A stretch of DNA of 64,000 nt from Streptomyces sp. f51 (GTDB taxonomy: Bacteria; Actinomycetota; Actinomycetes; Streptomycetales; Streptomycetaceae). The position numbers were made by a program, and so were the translations under genes. Each line of letters begins with the position of its first letter. The stretch's first letter is position 1. Positions 45,959 to 54,087 of the stretch are shown here, one piece after another. The stretch spans positions 372,001 through 436,000 of the forward strand of contig NZ_CP149798.1 in NCBI RefSeq assembly GCF_037940415.1, written 5' to 3'. The notes beneath the pieces are model-generated. The model did not search any database. It was not told where the DNA came from and saw only the letters and a program-made list of their open reading frames with translations.

Positions 45959-47119
45959 TCAGCGTCCCCCGCGGTGGTTGAGACGGGCGGCCTGGCGGGT
46001 CAGATGGTCGCGTTCGGCCAGGTCGGGTGCCTTCAGCGCGGCCTCCGCGTAGAGCCGTGCCGCCCTGTCCAGGTCGCCGTCGCGCTCGTGCAGGTACGCG
46101 GCCACGGCGGTGTGACGGGGCACCGTGTCGTCCAGCGCCGCCAGCGCGGCCAGACCGGCGCGCGGTCCGTCGGCCTCACCGACGGCCACCGCGCGGTTGA
46201 GCCGGACGACGGGACTGTCGGTCAGCCGCGCGAGTTCGTCGTACCACTCGACGATCTGGACCCAGTCGGTCTCCTCGGCGGTGGGCGCGTCGGCGTGCAG
46301 AGCGGCGATGGCGGCCTGGGCCTGGAACTCGCCCAGCCGGTCGCGGGCGAGTGCCGGCTGGAGGATCGCGACCCCCTCGGCGATCGCCCGGGTGTCCCAC
46401 CGGCCCCGGTCCTGCCGGGCCAGCGGCACGAGACTGCCGTCGGGCGCGGTCCGGGCCGGGCGCCTGGCGTGGTGGAGCAGCATGAGGGCGAGCAGCCCCG
46501 CCACCTCGGGATGGTCGACCTGGGCCGCGAGCTGCCGGGTCAGCCGGATGGCCTCGGCGACGAGGTCGACGTCGCCGGAGTAGCCCTCGTTGAAGACGAG
46601 GTAGAGGACGCGCAGCACGGTGGAGACGTCACCGTGCCGGTCGAGCCGGACGCCGGACACCGTGCGTTTGGCCCGGCTGATGCGCTGCGCCATCGTCGCC
46701 TCGGGGACCAGGTAGGCCCGGGCGATCTGGCGCGTGGTGAGTCCGCCGACGGCCCGCAGGGTGAGCGCGACGGCGGACGACGGTGTCAGTGACGGGTGGG
46801 CGCACAGGAAGTAGAGCTGGAGCGTGTCGTCGAAACCCGTCACCGGTCCCGCCGCCGCCGGTTCCTCCTCGACGAGATCCTCCCGCCGGCGTCGGGCGGC
46901 GTCCGCCCGGGTCGCGTCGAGGAACCGGCGCCAGGCCACGGTGACCAGCCAGCCCTTCGGGTCCCTCGGCTCGTCCCGCGGCCAGACCCGGACGGCCTCG
47001 ACGAGGGCGTCCTGGACGGCGTCCTCGGCCGCCGCGAAGTCGGCTCCGCGGCGGACGAGGACGGCGAGCACACCGGGCGTGAGGCTCCTGAGCAGGGCCT
47101 CGTCCATGGTCGAGGTCAC
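45959..47119 (-). CDS. ECF42-type RNA polymerase sigma factor with C-terminal TPR-like domain
   Basis: The 386-residue protein has sigma-70 region 2 (AAAEDAVQDALVEAVRVWP, WLVTVAWRRFLDATRAD), region 4 (AVGGLTTRQIARAYLVPEATMAQRISRAKR) and a 200-residue helical C-terminal extension (VYLVFNEGY-type start, AVGEADGPRAGLAALA). ECF42 sigmas have this extension instead of an anti-sigma factor and sit beside DGPF/YciI proteins, as here. A GTG at 47119 overlaps the YciI stop by 4 bp (GTGA), giving coupled translation; ATG 47107 is the alternative start. Confidence 0.92.
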   Translation of the reverse strand: MTSTMDEALLRSLTPGVLAVLVRRGADFAAAEDAVQDALVEAVRVWPRDEPRDPKGWLVTVAWRRFLDATRADAARRRREDLVEEEPAAAGPVTGFDDTLQLYFLCAHPSLTPSSAVALTLRAVGGLTTRQIARAYLVPEATMAQRISRAKRTVSGVRLDRHGDVSTVLRVLYLVFNEGYSGDVDLVAEAIRLTRQLAAQVDHPEVAGLLALMLLHHARRPARTAPDGSLVPLARQDRGRWDTRAIAEGVAILQPALARDRLGEFQAQAAIAALHADAPTAEETDWVQIVEWYDELARLTDSPVVRLNRAVAVGEADGPRAGLAALAALDDTVPRHTAVAAYLHERDGDLDRAARLYAEAALKAPDLAERDHLTRQAARLNHRGGR

Positions 47120-47523
47120 TCCGTGACCGTGTGGGACGCGGTCAGGAACGGGCGTACCTCCAGCCACTCGTGGATCGGCTTCCCGCCGGCGCCGGGCGCG
47201 GCCGACAGTTCCCCGGCCAGTTCGACGGCACGCTCGTGGGTGTCGACGTCGATCACCATCCAGCCGGCGATCAGGTCCTTGGTCTCGGCGAACGGACCGT
47301 CGGTGACGGGCGGACGGCCCTCACCGTCGTAGCGGACCCACTGCCCCTCGGGCGCGAGCGCCTGTCCGTCGACGAACTCGCCGGTCTTCTCCAGCCGGGC
47401 CGCGAAGTCGTTCATGTACTGGATGTGCGCGGAGATCTCCTCCGGGGTCCACTGCGCCATGGGCACGTCGTTGACCGCCGCCGGGGCGCCACGGTAGTGC
47501 TTGAGAAGCAGGTACTTGGCCAT
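47116..47523 (-). CDS. YciI/DGPF-domain protein
   Basis: The 135-residue protein has the YCII-related fold and the defining motif TDGPFAETKDLIAGW (residues about 76-90). DGPF proteins accompany ECF42 sigma factors and are thought to be their targets or modulators. AGGAGA precedes the ATG; the gene's stop overlaps the sigma factor start, making a two-gene operon with the sigma second. Confidence 0.92.
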   Translation of the reverse strand: MAKYLLLKHYRGAPAAVNDVPMAQWTPEEISAHIQYMNDFAARLEKTGEFVDGQALAPEGQWVRYDGEGRPPVTDGPFAETKDLIAGWMVIDVDTHERAVELAGELSAAPGAGGKPIHEWLEVRPFLTASHTVTE

Positions 47524-47674
47524 CGTGATTCTCCTCGGTGCTGGTGCGACCCATTGTGGGCGCGTTCACCTCTGGGACGGAGCGAGCCACGGCTTCTCGA
47601 CATCGCGCCCAAGAATTTTCCGCACTTTCTCGCGGGACGTTCCCTCAGCGCCCGGGGCGGCGCGATTCCGCAGG

Positions 47675-49972
47675 TCAGCGCCCCTCGGCGGCCCGCCGCT
47701 GCCGCAGGGCGGCCACCCTGCGGTACAGCTCCGCCGCCTCCCGCGCGTGTCCCAGCTGCTCCAGGCAGTGCGCCTCGTCGTTGCGGCTGCCGAGGGTGTC
47801 GGGGTGGTCGGCGCCGAGCACCCGTTCACGGGCGGCCGCGACCCGCCGGTACTCGGTGAGGGCGTCGGCCCAGCGCCCCAGCCAGCCGAGTCCGACGGCG
47901 ACCTCGCGGCGGCTGACCAGGGTGTCGGGATGGTCGGCCCCGAGGGCCCGCTCGCGGATCGCGCACACGTCACGGGACTCGGCGAGTGCCTCCTCCCAGC
48001 GCCCCAGACGGCCGAGGTTCACACCGAGCCCGTGCCGGGCGCGCAGGGTCTCGGGGTGGGTGGCGCCCTGTGCGCGGGTCCGGTCGGCGACCAGTGAGCG
48101 GTACAGCTCCAGGGCCTGCGCGCCGCGGCCGAGCCTGCCGAGGCTGATGCCCACCTCGTAGCGGGCGGCGAGGGTGTCCGGATGGTCGGGCCCGAGCGCC
48201 CGCGCACGGGCCGCGGCCACCTCCTGGTAGGTGTGCAGGGCCTCGGGCCAGCGCCCCAACTGTCCCAGTGCGTAGGCGACTTCGTAGCGCGTGACCAGCG
48301 TGTCCGGATGGGCGGGGCCGAGTACACGGGCGCGGGCGGCGGCGACCTCGACCGCCATGCGGTACGAGTCCTCCAGGCGTCCGAGTCTGCTGAGGTTGAA
48401 GGCGAGGTTGTGGCGGCAGCGCAGGGTGTCGGGATGGTCGGGGACCATCGCGCGCTCCCTGGCGGCGAGCACCGACACATAGGCCTGGTGCGCCTCGAAG
48501 TGGCGGCCCAACTGGCCCAGTACGTAGGCCATTTCCTGTCGTGCGGCCAGGGTGTCCGGGTGGCCCGCGCCGAGCACCCGTTCCCTGGCCTGGGCGACGC
48601 GCGCGTACTCGCCGAGCGCTTCGGCGGGGCGTCCGGTGCGGCTCAGGGTGAAGCCGACCTCGTACCGGCTGGCGAGGGTGTCCGGGTGGTCGGGCCCGAG
48701 CAGTCGCTCCCGTTCGGCGGCGACCGAGCGGTGGACCTCGCCCGCCTCGGTCCACCGGCCGAGCCGTCCGAGGTTCAGTCCGGCGTCGTGCCGCCCCGCG
48801 AGCGCCGTGACCGACTCGGCGGCGGGGGCGGGCCGTTCGGCGCGGACCGGAGGGGGCGGGACGGCCGGGGGCGGTACGGCGGTGGAGGGGCGGGCGGTCC
48901 ATTCGCCGGTGAGGCCCGCGGCCGCGTCGGGCGGGGTGGCGCGCCAGCCCGGGCCGGTGGCCTTGTGGCCGGTGGTCATGCCCTGCGTCCAGGACGGCAG
49001 CCCCGGTGCGCGGGACGGCGGCTGCGCCGGCCTGGGCGGGAACTGCGGTGTCACGGACCGCAGTTCGGCGGTGGGGTGGGGCGGCGTGGCGGGGGCGACC
49101 ATCGTCGGGACGTACAGGGGGGTCGTGCGCCCGGCGGTGATGCGGCGGGCGAGTTCGCGGGCGTCCCGCGGCCGCTGGTCGGGCTCCTTGGCGAGCAGGT
49201 CGAGGATGATCCGCTCCAGGTACTCGGGGAGGTCGGCCCGGTGGCTGCGGGGCGGCTCGGGCGCGGTGTCGCGATGGCCGACGAGGATGGCCCAGGCGTC
49301 GCCGAGGTCGAACGGCGGGGCCCCGGTGGCGATCTCGTACAGCACGCAGCCGAAGGAGTAGAGGTCGCTGCGCTGGTCGACCTCCGCTCCGGCGATCTGT
49401 TCCGGTGACATGTAGTGCGGGGTGCCCATCGCGACGCCGGTGCCGGTGAGCCGCGAGGTGAACCCGATGTCGTGGCTGAGGCGGGCGATGCCGAAGTCAC
49501 AGATCTTCACCGTGCCGTCGGTCAGCCGCATGATGTTCGCCGGCTTCAAGTCACGGTGCACGATGCTCTGCTGGTGGGTGTAGGCGAGCGCCGCGGTCAC
49601 CTGGTCGGCTATGTCGACGACTTCGTCGACCGTGAGCCGGTGCTGCCGGCTCTCCTCAAGGAGCTGGCCGAGGTTGTGTCCCTCCAGCAGTTCCATGACC
49701 AGGTACAGCACTCCGTCGGCCTCGCCGAAGTCGTGGACGACGGTCACTCCGCGGTGCTGGAGGGCGGCGGCGACCCGGGCCTCGCGCCGGAAGCGCTCCC
49801 GCAGGACCCGGGCGAAGGAGGGATCGTGGTGCGGGCCGAGCGGCTTGAGGCACTTGACGGCCACCTGCCGGCCCAGCGATTCGTCGCGGGCCCGCCACAC
49901 CTCGCCCATGCCGCCGCGCCCGATCGGATCGAGGAGCCGGTACCGGCCCTGGATCAGCCTGCTCTCCGCCAT
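47675..49972 (-). CDS. Ser/Thr protein kinase fused to tetratricopeptide repeats
   Basis: The 765-residue protein has a Hanks-type kinase domain (residues about 11-270) with IGRGGMGEVW, VAVKCLK, HRDLKPANIM and CDFGIARL all intact, a Pro-rich linker (about 280-385) and at least eight 42-residue TPR units of the kinesin-light-chain type, each ending GxxHPDTLxxR, to the C terminus. No transmembrane helix is present, so it is cytosolic, unlike most PknB-type kinases. The TPR region likely binds client proteins. It stands alone, with 150 bp to the YciI operon. Confidence 0.93.
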   Translation of the reverse strand: MAESRLIQGRYRLLDPIGRGGMGEVWRARDESLGRQVAVKCLKPLGPHHDPSFARVLRERFRREARVAAALQHRGVTVVHDFGEADGVLYLVMELLEGHNLGQLLEESRQHRLTVDEVVDIADQVTAALAYTHQQSIVHRDLKPANIMRLTDGTVKICDFGIARLSHDIGFTSRLTGTGVAMGTPHYMSPEQIAGAEVDQRSDLYSFGCVLYEIATGAPPFDLGDAWAILVGHRDTAPEPPRSHRADLPEYLERIILDLLAKEPDQRPRDARELARRITAGRTTPLYVPTMVAPATPPHPTAELRSVTPQFPPRPAQPPSRAPGLPSWTQGMTTGHKATGPGWRATPPDAAAGLTGEWTARPSTAVPPPAVPPPPVRAERPAPAAESVTALAGRHDAGLNLGRLGRWTEAGEVHRSVAAERERLLGPDHPDTLASRYEVGFTLSRTGRPAEALGEYARVAQARERVLGAGHPDTLAARQEMAYVLGQLGRHFEAHQAYVSVLAARERAMVPDHPDTLRCRHNLAFNLSRLGRLEDSYRMAVEVAAARARVLGPAHPDTLVTRYEVAYALGQLGRWPEALHTYQEVAAARARALGPDHPDTLAARYEVGISLGRLGRGAQALELYRSLVADRTRAQGATHPETLRARHGLGVNLGRLGRWEEALAESRDVCAIRERALGADHPDTLVSRREVAVGLGWLGRWADALTEYRRVAAARERVLGADHPDTLGSRNDEAHCLEQLGHAREAAELYRRVAALRQRRAAEGR
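47710..48795 (-). repeat. eight 126-bp TPR-coding tandem units
   Basis: Imperfect 126-bp units encode the 42-residue repeats ending in HPDTL (one copy HPETL). The repeats are diverged enough at the third base to suggest old duplications. Confidence 0.75.
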
Positions 49973-50309
49973 CTCGCGCCATCGCCCCCGTCACCGCTCG
50001 CCCCTGGGCCCACCCCGGCCTTCGCCCAGTATGACGAGCTATCAGCCGACTTTGTACGGCACCCTGGGCGAGCCGGGGCCGATCCGTGACACGGCCGGGA
50101 GAATGTTTCCGGACAGGCGCCGCCCGTGCGGCCGTGCGGCGACACGGCGGGGCGCGCTGCCCGTGACACGCGGCTGCGGATCACCCGGGCGGGGCAGCGG
50201 CCCGCCCCTTCCGCACGACGCGTGGGCGCACGACGAGAGGACAGGGCTCGCGACCTCGTTCGCGCGCCCCTTGTATGGCGTGCACGCCGAGGCCTTCAGC
50301 TCGGGGGCC
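49973..50309. other. intergenic region without a recognised gene
   Basis: This 337-bp gap follows the kinase start on its upstream side. I see no convincing ORF or ribosome site. A short plus-strand stretch near 50220-50290 has codon-like composition but no recognisable motif; it may be further debris of the lost locus next to it. Kinase promoter elements must lie near 49980-50090. Confidence 0.5.
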
Positions 50310-50520
50310 TCAGGCGGCCGGGCGCATGCGGCAGGCCAGGGCACCCCACAGGTCGAGGCGGTCGGCCAGGCGGGAGAGGCCGCGGCCGGGTGAGGCGCTC
50401 GACGCGCTGGACGCGCTGGACGCGGTAGTGGACCGTGTTGACGTGCAGGCGCAGCGCCTCGGCCGTGCGGGCCAGGGCGGAGCGGGCCTCGGCCAGGGCG
50501 TTCGCCAGTCCCTCCGCCGG
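50310..50520 (-). pseudogene. fragment of a PucR/CdaR-type regulator C terminus (HTH_30), frameshifted
   Basis: On the minus strand the residues TAEALRLHVNTVHYRVQRV (helix-turn-helix of PucR-family regulators) are followed, in another frame, by GRGLSRLADRLDLWGALAC, the normal C-terminal end of that family. The frames join if one base is removed from the GGG run at 50388-50390 (plus strand). Nothing resembling the N-terminal ~450 residues is nearby. A 9-bp repeat (GACGCGCTG) adds an extra QRV. PucR regulators commonly control purine catabolism. Confidence 0.7.
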
Positions 50521-50598
50521 GCCGGGGGACGCGCTCGTGCCGCCGTGGAGCGGTGTGCCGGGAGCGCGGGCCGCGACGAACGGGACGCGATCGGCCCG

Positions 50599-50748
50599 CT
50601 CGGGGCCAATTCGATGAGCGAGAGTCCCTTCAACCCGGTCGCCCCCGCCCTCGCCAACGCCCTGCGCGACGCGACCGGCGTCCGCTTCACCCAACTCCCG
50701 CCGACCCGGGACCGGGTGTGGCTCGCGGTGCGCGAGGCGGCCGTGACG
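50599..50748 (+). pseudogene. C-terminal fragment of a xanthine dehydrogenase-family molybdopterin subunit
   Basis: The plus-strand frame reads GANSMSESPFNPVAPALANA, then RDATGVRFTQLPPTRDRVWL. The xanthine dehydrogenase/aldehyde oxidase large subunits end with GAKGVGE..PFNPVAPALANALRDATGVRF..LPLTRDRVW. Only about 45 residues are left and the rest of the subunit and the FAD and iron-sulphur subunits are missing, so this is a remnant. It lies back to back with the PucR-type fragment. Confidence 0.65.
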
Positions 50749-50750
50749 GA

Positions 50751-51443
50751 TCAGCCGAGATCCAGCAACTCCTCGTGGAATCCGCCGAATCCGCGGTCGC
50801 GGTCGGCGAGGTGGATCTCCAGGATCCAGTGGCAGCGGCGCCCGGCCTTGTCGGTGCGCCGCAGCGGGGTGTCGTTGTCCGGCACGATGTACGACTCGAC
50901 GTGCGCGCCGTCGATCGTCTCGTGGGGGAACTCGCCGACCAGATGCCCGGCGTGCCAGCCGCCCAGTTCCCATCCGGCTTCCGTGGCGATCCGTTCGACC
51001 TCGGCGTACAGCCGCTTCCCGGTGATGCCGGGGTCCGCCTCGAAGAAGCTCCGGCCGGCCGCGAAGACCCGGGGCAGGTCGTCGCGCAGGCGGTGCTTGA
51101 CCGGGTCGTCGCCGAGGACGAAGGTCCGGCCGAAGTCCGCCTCGTACTCCTCGAAGATGGGCCCGAAGTCGGCGAAGGCGATGTCGTCCGCGCCGATCAG
51201 CCGGTCCGGCGGGTTCTCCTTGTACGGCAGGAGGGTGTTCGGACCCGAACGCACGATCCGCTTGTGCCAGTGCCGGGTCGTGCCGAACATCTCGTTCGCC
51301 AGGTCACGGATCCGGTCGCTGACCTCACGCTCCCCCCGGCCGGGCGCCACGAGCCCGCGTTCCTCGATCTCCGCGAAGAGCCGCGCGGCCTTCGCCTGGG
51401 CGTCCAGCAGCCGTGCCGCGCGCGTGAGTTCGTCATCCGCCAT
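50751..51443 (-). CDS. M24-family metallopeptidase (Xaa-Pro aminopeptidase-like), short form
   Basis: The 230-residue protein has the pita-bread metallopeptidase fold only, without the usual N-terminal domain: FADFGPIFEEYEADFGRTF supplies the two Asp ligands, GGWHAGHLVGEFPHE the His, and WILEIHLAD and GGFHEELLDL the acidic ligands near the C terminus. It removes N-terminal residues from peptides, or is a related pseudoenzyme. The ATG at 51443 begins MADDELTRAARLLDAQ. It ends 3 bp before the debris region. Confidence 0.87.
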   Translation of the reverse strand: MADDELTRAARLLDAQAKAARLFAEIEERGLVAPGRGEREVSDRIRDLANEMFGTTRHWHKRIVRSGPNTLLPYKENPPDRLIGADDIAFADFGPIFEEYEADFGRTFVLGDDPVKHRLRDDLPRVFAAGRSFFEADPGITGKRLYAEVERIATEAGWELGGWHAGHLVGEFPHETIDGAHVESYIVPDNDTPLRRTDKAGRRCHWILEIHLADRDRGFGGFHEELLDLG

Positions 51444-51613
51444 GGAACCGACGGTAGGAGCAGGGATCGATCTTCGGCAACCGGAATCCACCGACGAGCG
51501 GCGGCTTCACGACACCGGTCGCACCTTGCCACCGAGCCCCTCCCCCGCCTCACTCCGTGTGAGCACCTACCTTGTACGGGGAAGGGGACCCCGGCGGAGA
51601 GAGGACGTCCCGC

Positions 51614-52252
51614 GTGGCAAGTGACCGACAGGGCACGGCGGAAGGGGCGTCGGACGCGTCCCGCCGCGTTCCTCCCGGCCAGCGCCTCGTGAACGGATGG
51701 CCGGTCTCCCACTACGGGCCCGTCCCCCGTTTCCGCCCCGAGCGCTGGAACCTGCGGGTGTCCGGTGCCACCGCCGACGGTGCCGAGCGCGGCTGGACCT
51801 TCGACGAGTTGACCGGGCTCCCGCATGTGACGGTCGTCGCCGACCTGCACTGCGCGACCGGGAACACCGACCACGAGTGGTACGGCATCCCCGCCACGGC
51901 GGTCCTGGACCTCGTCCCGCCGGCGGCGGAGGTCACGCACGTCATGGCCTGGGCGGAGTACGGCTATTCCGCCAACCTCCGGCTGGCCGACTTCACCACC
52001 CCGCGGACCCTGCTGGCCACACACCACAACGGCGAGCCCCTCACCGCCGAACACGGCTTCCCGCTCCGCCTGGTGGTGCCCCATCTGTACGGCTACAAGA
52101 GCGCCAAGTGGCTGCGCGGTATCGAGTACCTCACCGAGGACCGGCGCGGCTTCTGGGAGGAACGCGGCTACCACAACGTCGCCGACCCCTGGAAGGAGCA
52201 GCGCTACTCGTACCAGGAGCGGGAGGGCGACGGCCCGGAGCAGGCCACGTGA
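51614..52252 (+). CDS. molybdopterin-dependent oxidoreductase (sulfite oxidase/MsrP-like)
   Basis: The 212-residue protein matches the sulfite-oxidase-type molybdopterin domain: VNGWPVSHYGPVPRFRPERW, LPHVTVVADLHCATGNTDHEWYG with the Mo-ligand Cys, and HLYGYKSAKWLRGIEYL near the end. It lacks a TAT/secretion signal and a heme partner, so it is cytosolic as annotated. GGAGAGAGGA lies upstream of the GTG at 51614. It converges on a TauE exporter gene. A sulfite or related oxyanion/sulphoxide substrate is a guess. Confidence 0.88.
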   Translation: MASDRQGTAEGASDASRRVPPGQRLVNGWPVSHYGPVPRFRPERWNLRVSGATADGAERGWTFDELTGLPHVTVVADLHCATGNTDHEWYGIPATAVLDLVPPAAEVTHVMAWAEYGYSANLRLADFTTPRTLLATHHNGEPLTAEHGFPLRLVVPHLYGYKSAKWLRGIEYLTEDRRGFWEERGYHNVADPWKEQRYSYQEREGDGPEQAT

Positions 52253-52287
52253 GAGCCGGGGCCGGCCGTCGTCGCGGGGCCCCCGCG

Positions 52288-53094
52288 TCAGGCTGACATG
52301 ACCGTCATCACGATCAGGACGACCAGGAGCAGCAGGACGTAGGCGACCGAGTGGACGCGGTCCGGGACACGGCCGACGACCCGTCCCGCCACGGCGATCG
52401 TGGGCAGCGATCCGATGAGCAGGGCGGCGCCGGCGGTGAGATCGACGTATCCGAACCGTCCCCAGCCTGCGGCGGCGGTGGGTGCCAGGGCGTAGACGAG
52501 GGTCCCGGCCAGGGCGACGGGGACGGTGAGAGGGCCGGCCATCGCGGTCGCCTCGGCCATGGGGTGGCCCCGGCGGCGCAGCAGCGGAACCGTCATGACG
52601 CTGCCGCCCACGCCCAGCGCGGCGGCCACCAGCCCTATGCCCATCCCGCCGAAGGTGGTCATGCCCCGGCCCAGGGGCCCGGGAGGCGTTTTCCGCGCGG
52701 GAGAGATGAAGCCTTTCCGCAGCAGGCTGTCGGTGATCGTCACCAGGAGGTAGACGACGAACAGCGCGCGCAGCGCCGTACCGCCGATGAACGTGGCCGC
52801 GCAGGATCCCGCGGCGGCGCCGACGGTGATGAACGCCGCCAGCGGCCTGAGGTACGTGTGGCGCAGCCTCCCCTCGCGCCACTGGGCCAGCGCCGCCGCC
52901 ACGGCGTTGACCGTCATGACCGCGGCCGAGGTCCCCACCGCGACGTGCATGGCGTCCGTCGCCGGGCGCGCCGCGGCACTCAGGACGCCGTAGATCACGG
53001 GTACCGCGATGAAGCCTCCGCCGAAGCCGAAGAGCACGGTGGTGATGCCGGTCAGGCACCCGAAGGACAGGAGAGTGAGGAACGAGGTGAGCAC
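52288..53094 (-). CDS. TauE/SafE family sulfite/anion exporter
   Basis: A 268-residue protein with about eight transmembrane helices and two repeated TauE/SafE motifs, LFGFGGGFIAVPVI (N-terminal half) and ALGVGGSVMTVPLL (C-terminal half). The family exports sulfite, sulfonates or other organic anions. Being next to the sulfite-oxidase-like gene, a sulphur-oxyanion role for both is plausible. No good ribosome site precedes the GTG at 53094, so it may be leaderless; GTG 53115 is an alternative. It is divergent from an AraC regulator 102 bp away. Confidence 0.88.
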   Translation of the reverse strand: MLTSFLTLLSFGCLTGITTVLFGFGGGFIAVPVIYGVLSAAARPATDAMHVAVGTSAAVMTVNAVAAALAQWREGRLRHTYLRPLAAFITVGAAAGSCAATFIGGTALRALFVVYLLVTITDSLLRKGFISPARKTPPGPLGRGMTTFGGMGIGLVAAALGVGGSVMTVPLLRRRGHPMAEATAMAGPLTVPVALAGTLVYALAPTAAAGWGRFGYVDLTAGAALLIGSLPTIAVAGRVVGRVPDRVHSVAYVLLLLVVLIVMTVMSA

Positions 53095-53196
53095 GGGTGA
53101 GACGTTAGGGATCACGAGCCGTGGCGGCCAAGCGATGATTCGCCGTCCTCCTACGCGCAGCGGACAGCCGCGCACGATCCCGCGTACCCTCGCGGC

Positions 53197-54012
53197 ATGC
53201 GCAACATCCCGGTCGCGGAGGTGGACGAACTCGACCGCGCCGTACTGGCCATCGGCACCGACTACCCGCCGGAGCACCTGCTCGTCTGGCACGAGCACCG
53301 CCGGGCCCAGGTCCTTTACGCGGCCACCGGCGTCATGCGGGTCGAGACGGCGGACGGCAGCTGGACGGTCCCCACCGCCCGCGCGGTACTGATCCCGCCC
53401 CTGACCAGGCATCAGGTCACGATGACCGGCGTCAGCACCCGCAGTCTGTACATCGAGCCGGCCGCCGTGCCGTGGTTTCCCGCCCGCTGCCGCACCGTGG
53501 ACGTCTCCGCCCTGCTCCGTGCGCTGATCCTGGAAGCCGTCGAGATGGAGCCCCGCTACGCCGAGCACAGCCGGGACGCGGCGCTCGCCGACCTCGTCCT
53601 CCACGAACTCAGGAGCCTCGCCCCGCTGCCGCTCGACGTGCCGCTGCCGTCCGAGCCCCGACTGCGCGCGCTGTGCGAGGAGTTCCTCCAGCGACCGGAC
53701 ATCCACGACCCGCCCGCACGCTGGTGCGCCGCCCTGAACATCAGCGAGCGAACCCTCGCGCGCCGGTTCCGCGACGGTACGGGTCTGAACTACGCGCAGT
53801 GGCGGCAGCGCGCCTGCGTCCTGCACTCCCTGCACCATCTCGCCAGGAGAGTGCCCGTCACGCGCGTCGCGGCCATGCTGGGCTACGACAACCCCGCCGC
53901 GTACACGGCCGCGTTCAAGAAGCTCCTGGGCCGGCCGCCGACGGCGTACGGGAGTCCCGGCCCGACGGGCGGCCGGTCCGCGGCGACGTCACGGACGCCG
54001 AGGGCCCGTTGA
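53197..54012 (+). CDS. AraC-family transcriptional regulator with N-terminal cupin
   Basis: The 271-residue protein has an AraC-binding cupin N-terminal domain (HEHRRAQVLYAATGVMRV and IPPLTRHQV) and two HTH motifs in the C-terminal domain: LNISERTLARRFRDGTGLNY and the second ending VAAMLGYDNPAAYTAAFKKLLG. Divergent from the TauE exporter, it probably controls it in response to a small ligand bound by the cupin; this is by position only. Confidence 0.9.
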   Translation: MRNIPVAEVDELDRAVLAIGTDYPPEHLLVWHEHRRAQVLYAATGVMRVETADGSWTVPTARAVLIPPLTRHQVTMTGVSTRSLYIEPAAVPWFPARCRTVDVSALLRALILEAVEMEPRYAEHSRDAALADLVLHELRSLAPLPLDVPLPSEPRLRALCEEFLQRPDIHDPPARWCAALNISERTLARRFRDGTGLNYAQWRQRACVLHSLHHLARRVPVTRVAAMLGYDNPAAYTAAFKKLLGRPPTAYGSPGPTGGRSAATSRTPRAR

Positions 54013-54087
54013 CCGGGCCGGGAGGCCGCAGGCGGTCACCCCCGCGGTCGGCGGGATCCACCGAGCCGACCGCCGGAGGGCCGACCG

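Noticed and set aside
47710..48795. Repeat array that could be mistaken for a CRISPR or minisatellite
   Set aside because: Units are 126 bp in frame with coding and encode TPR repeats of the kinase; there are no spacers or cas genes.
50275..51624. Plus-strand frame running through the XDH fragment into the M24 gene
   Set aside because: Only about 45 residues match XDH; the rest is antisense to the M24 peptidase. The fragment was kept as a pseudogene, the long frame was not.
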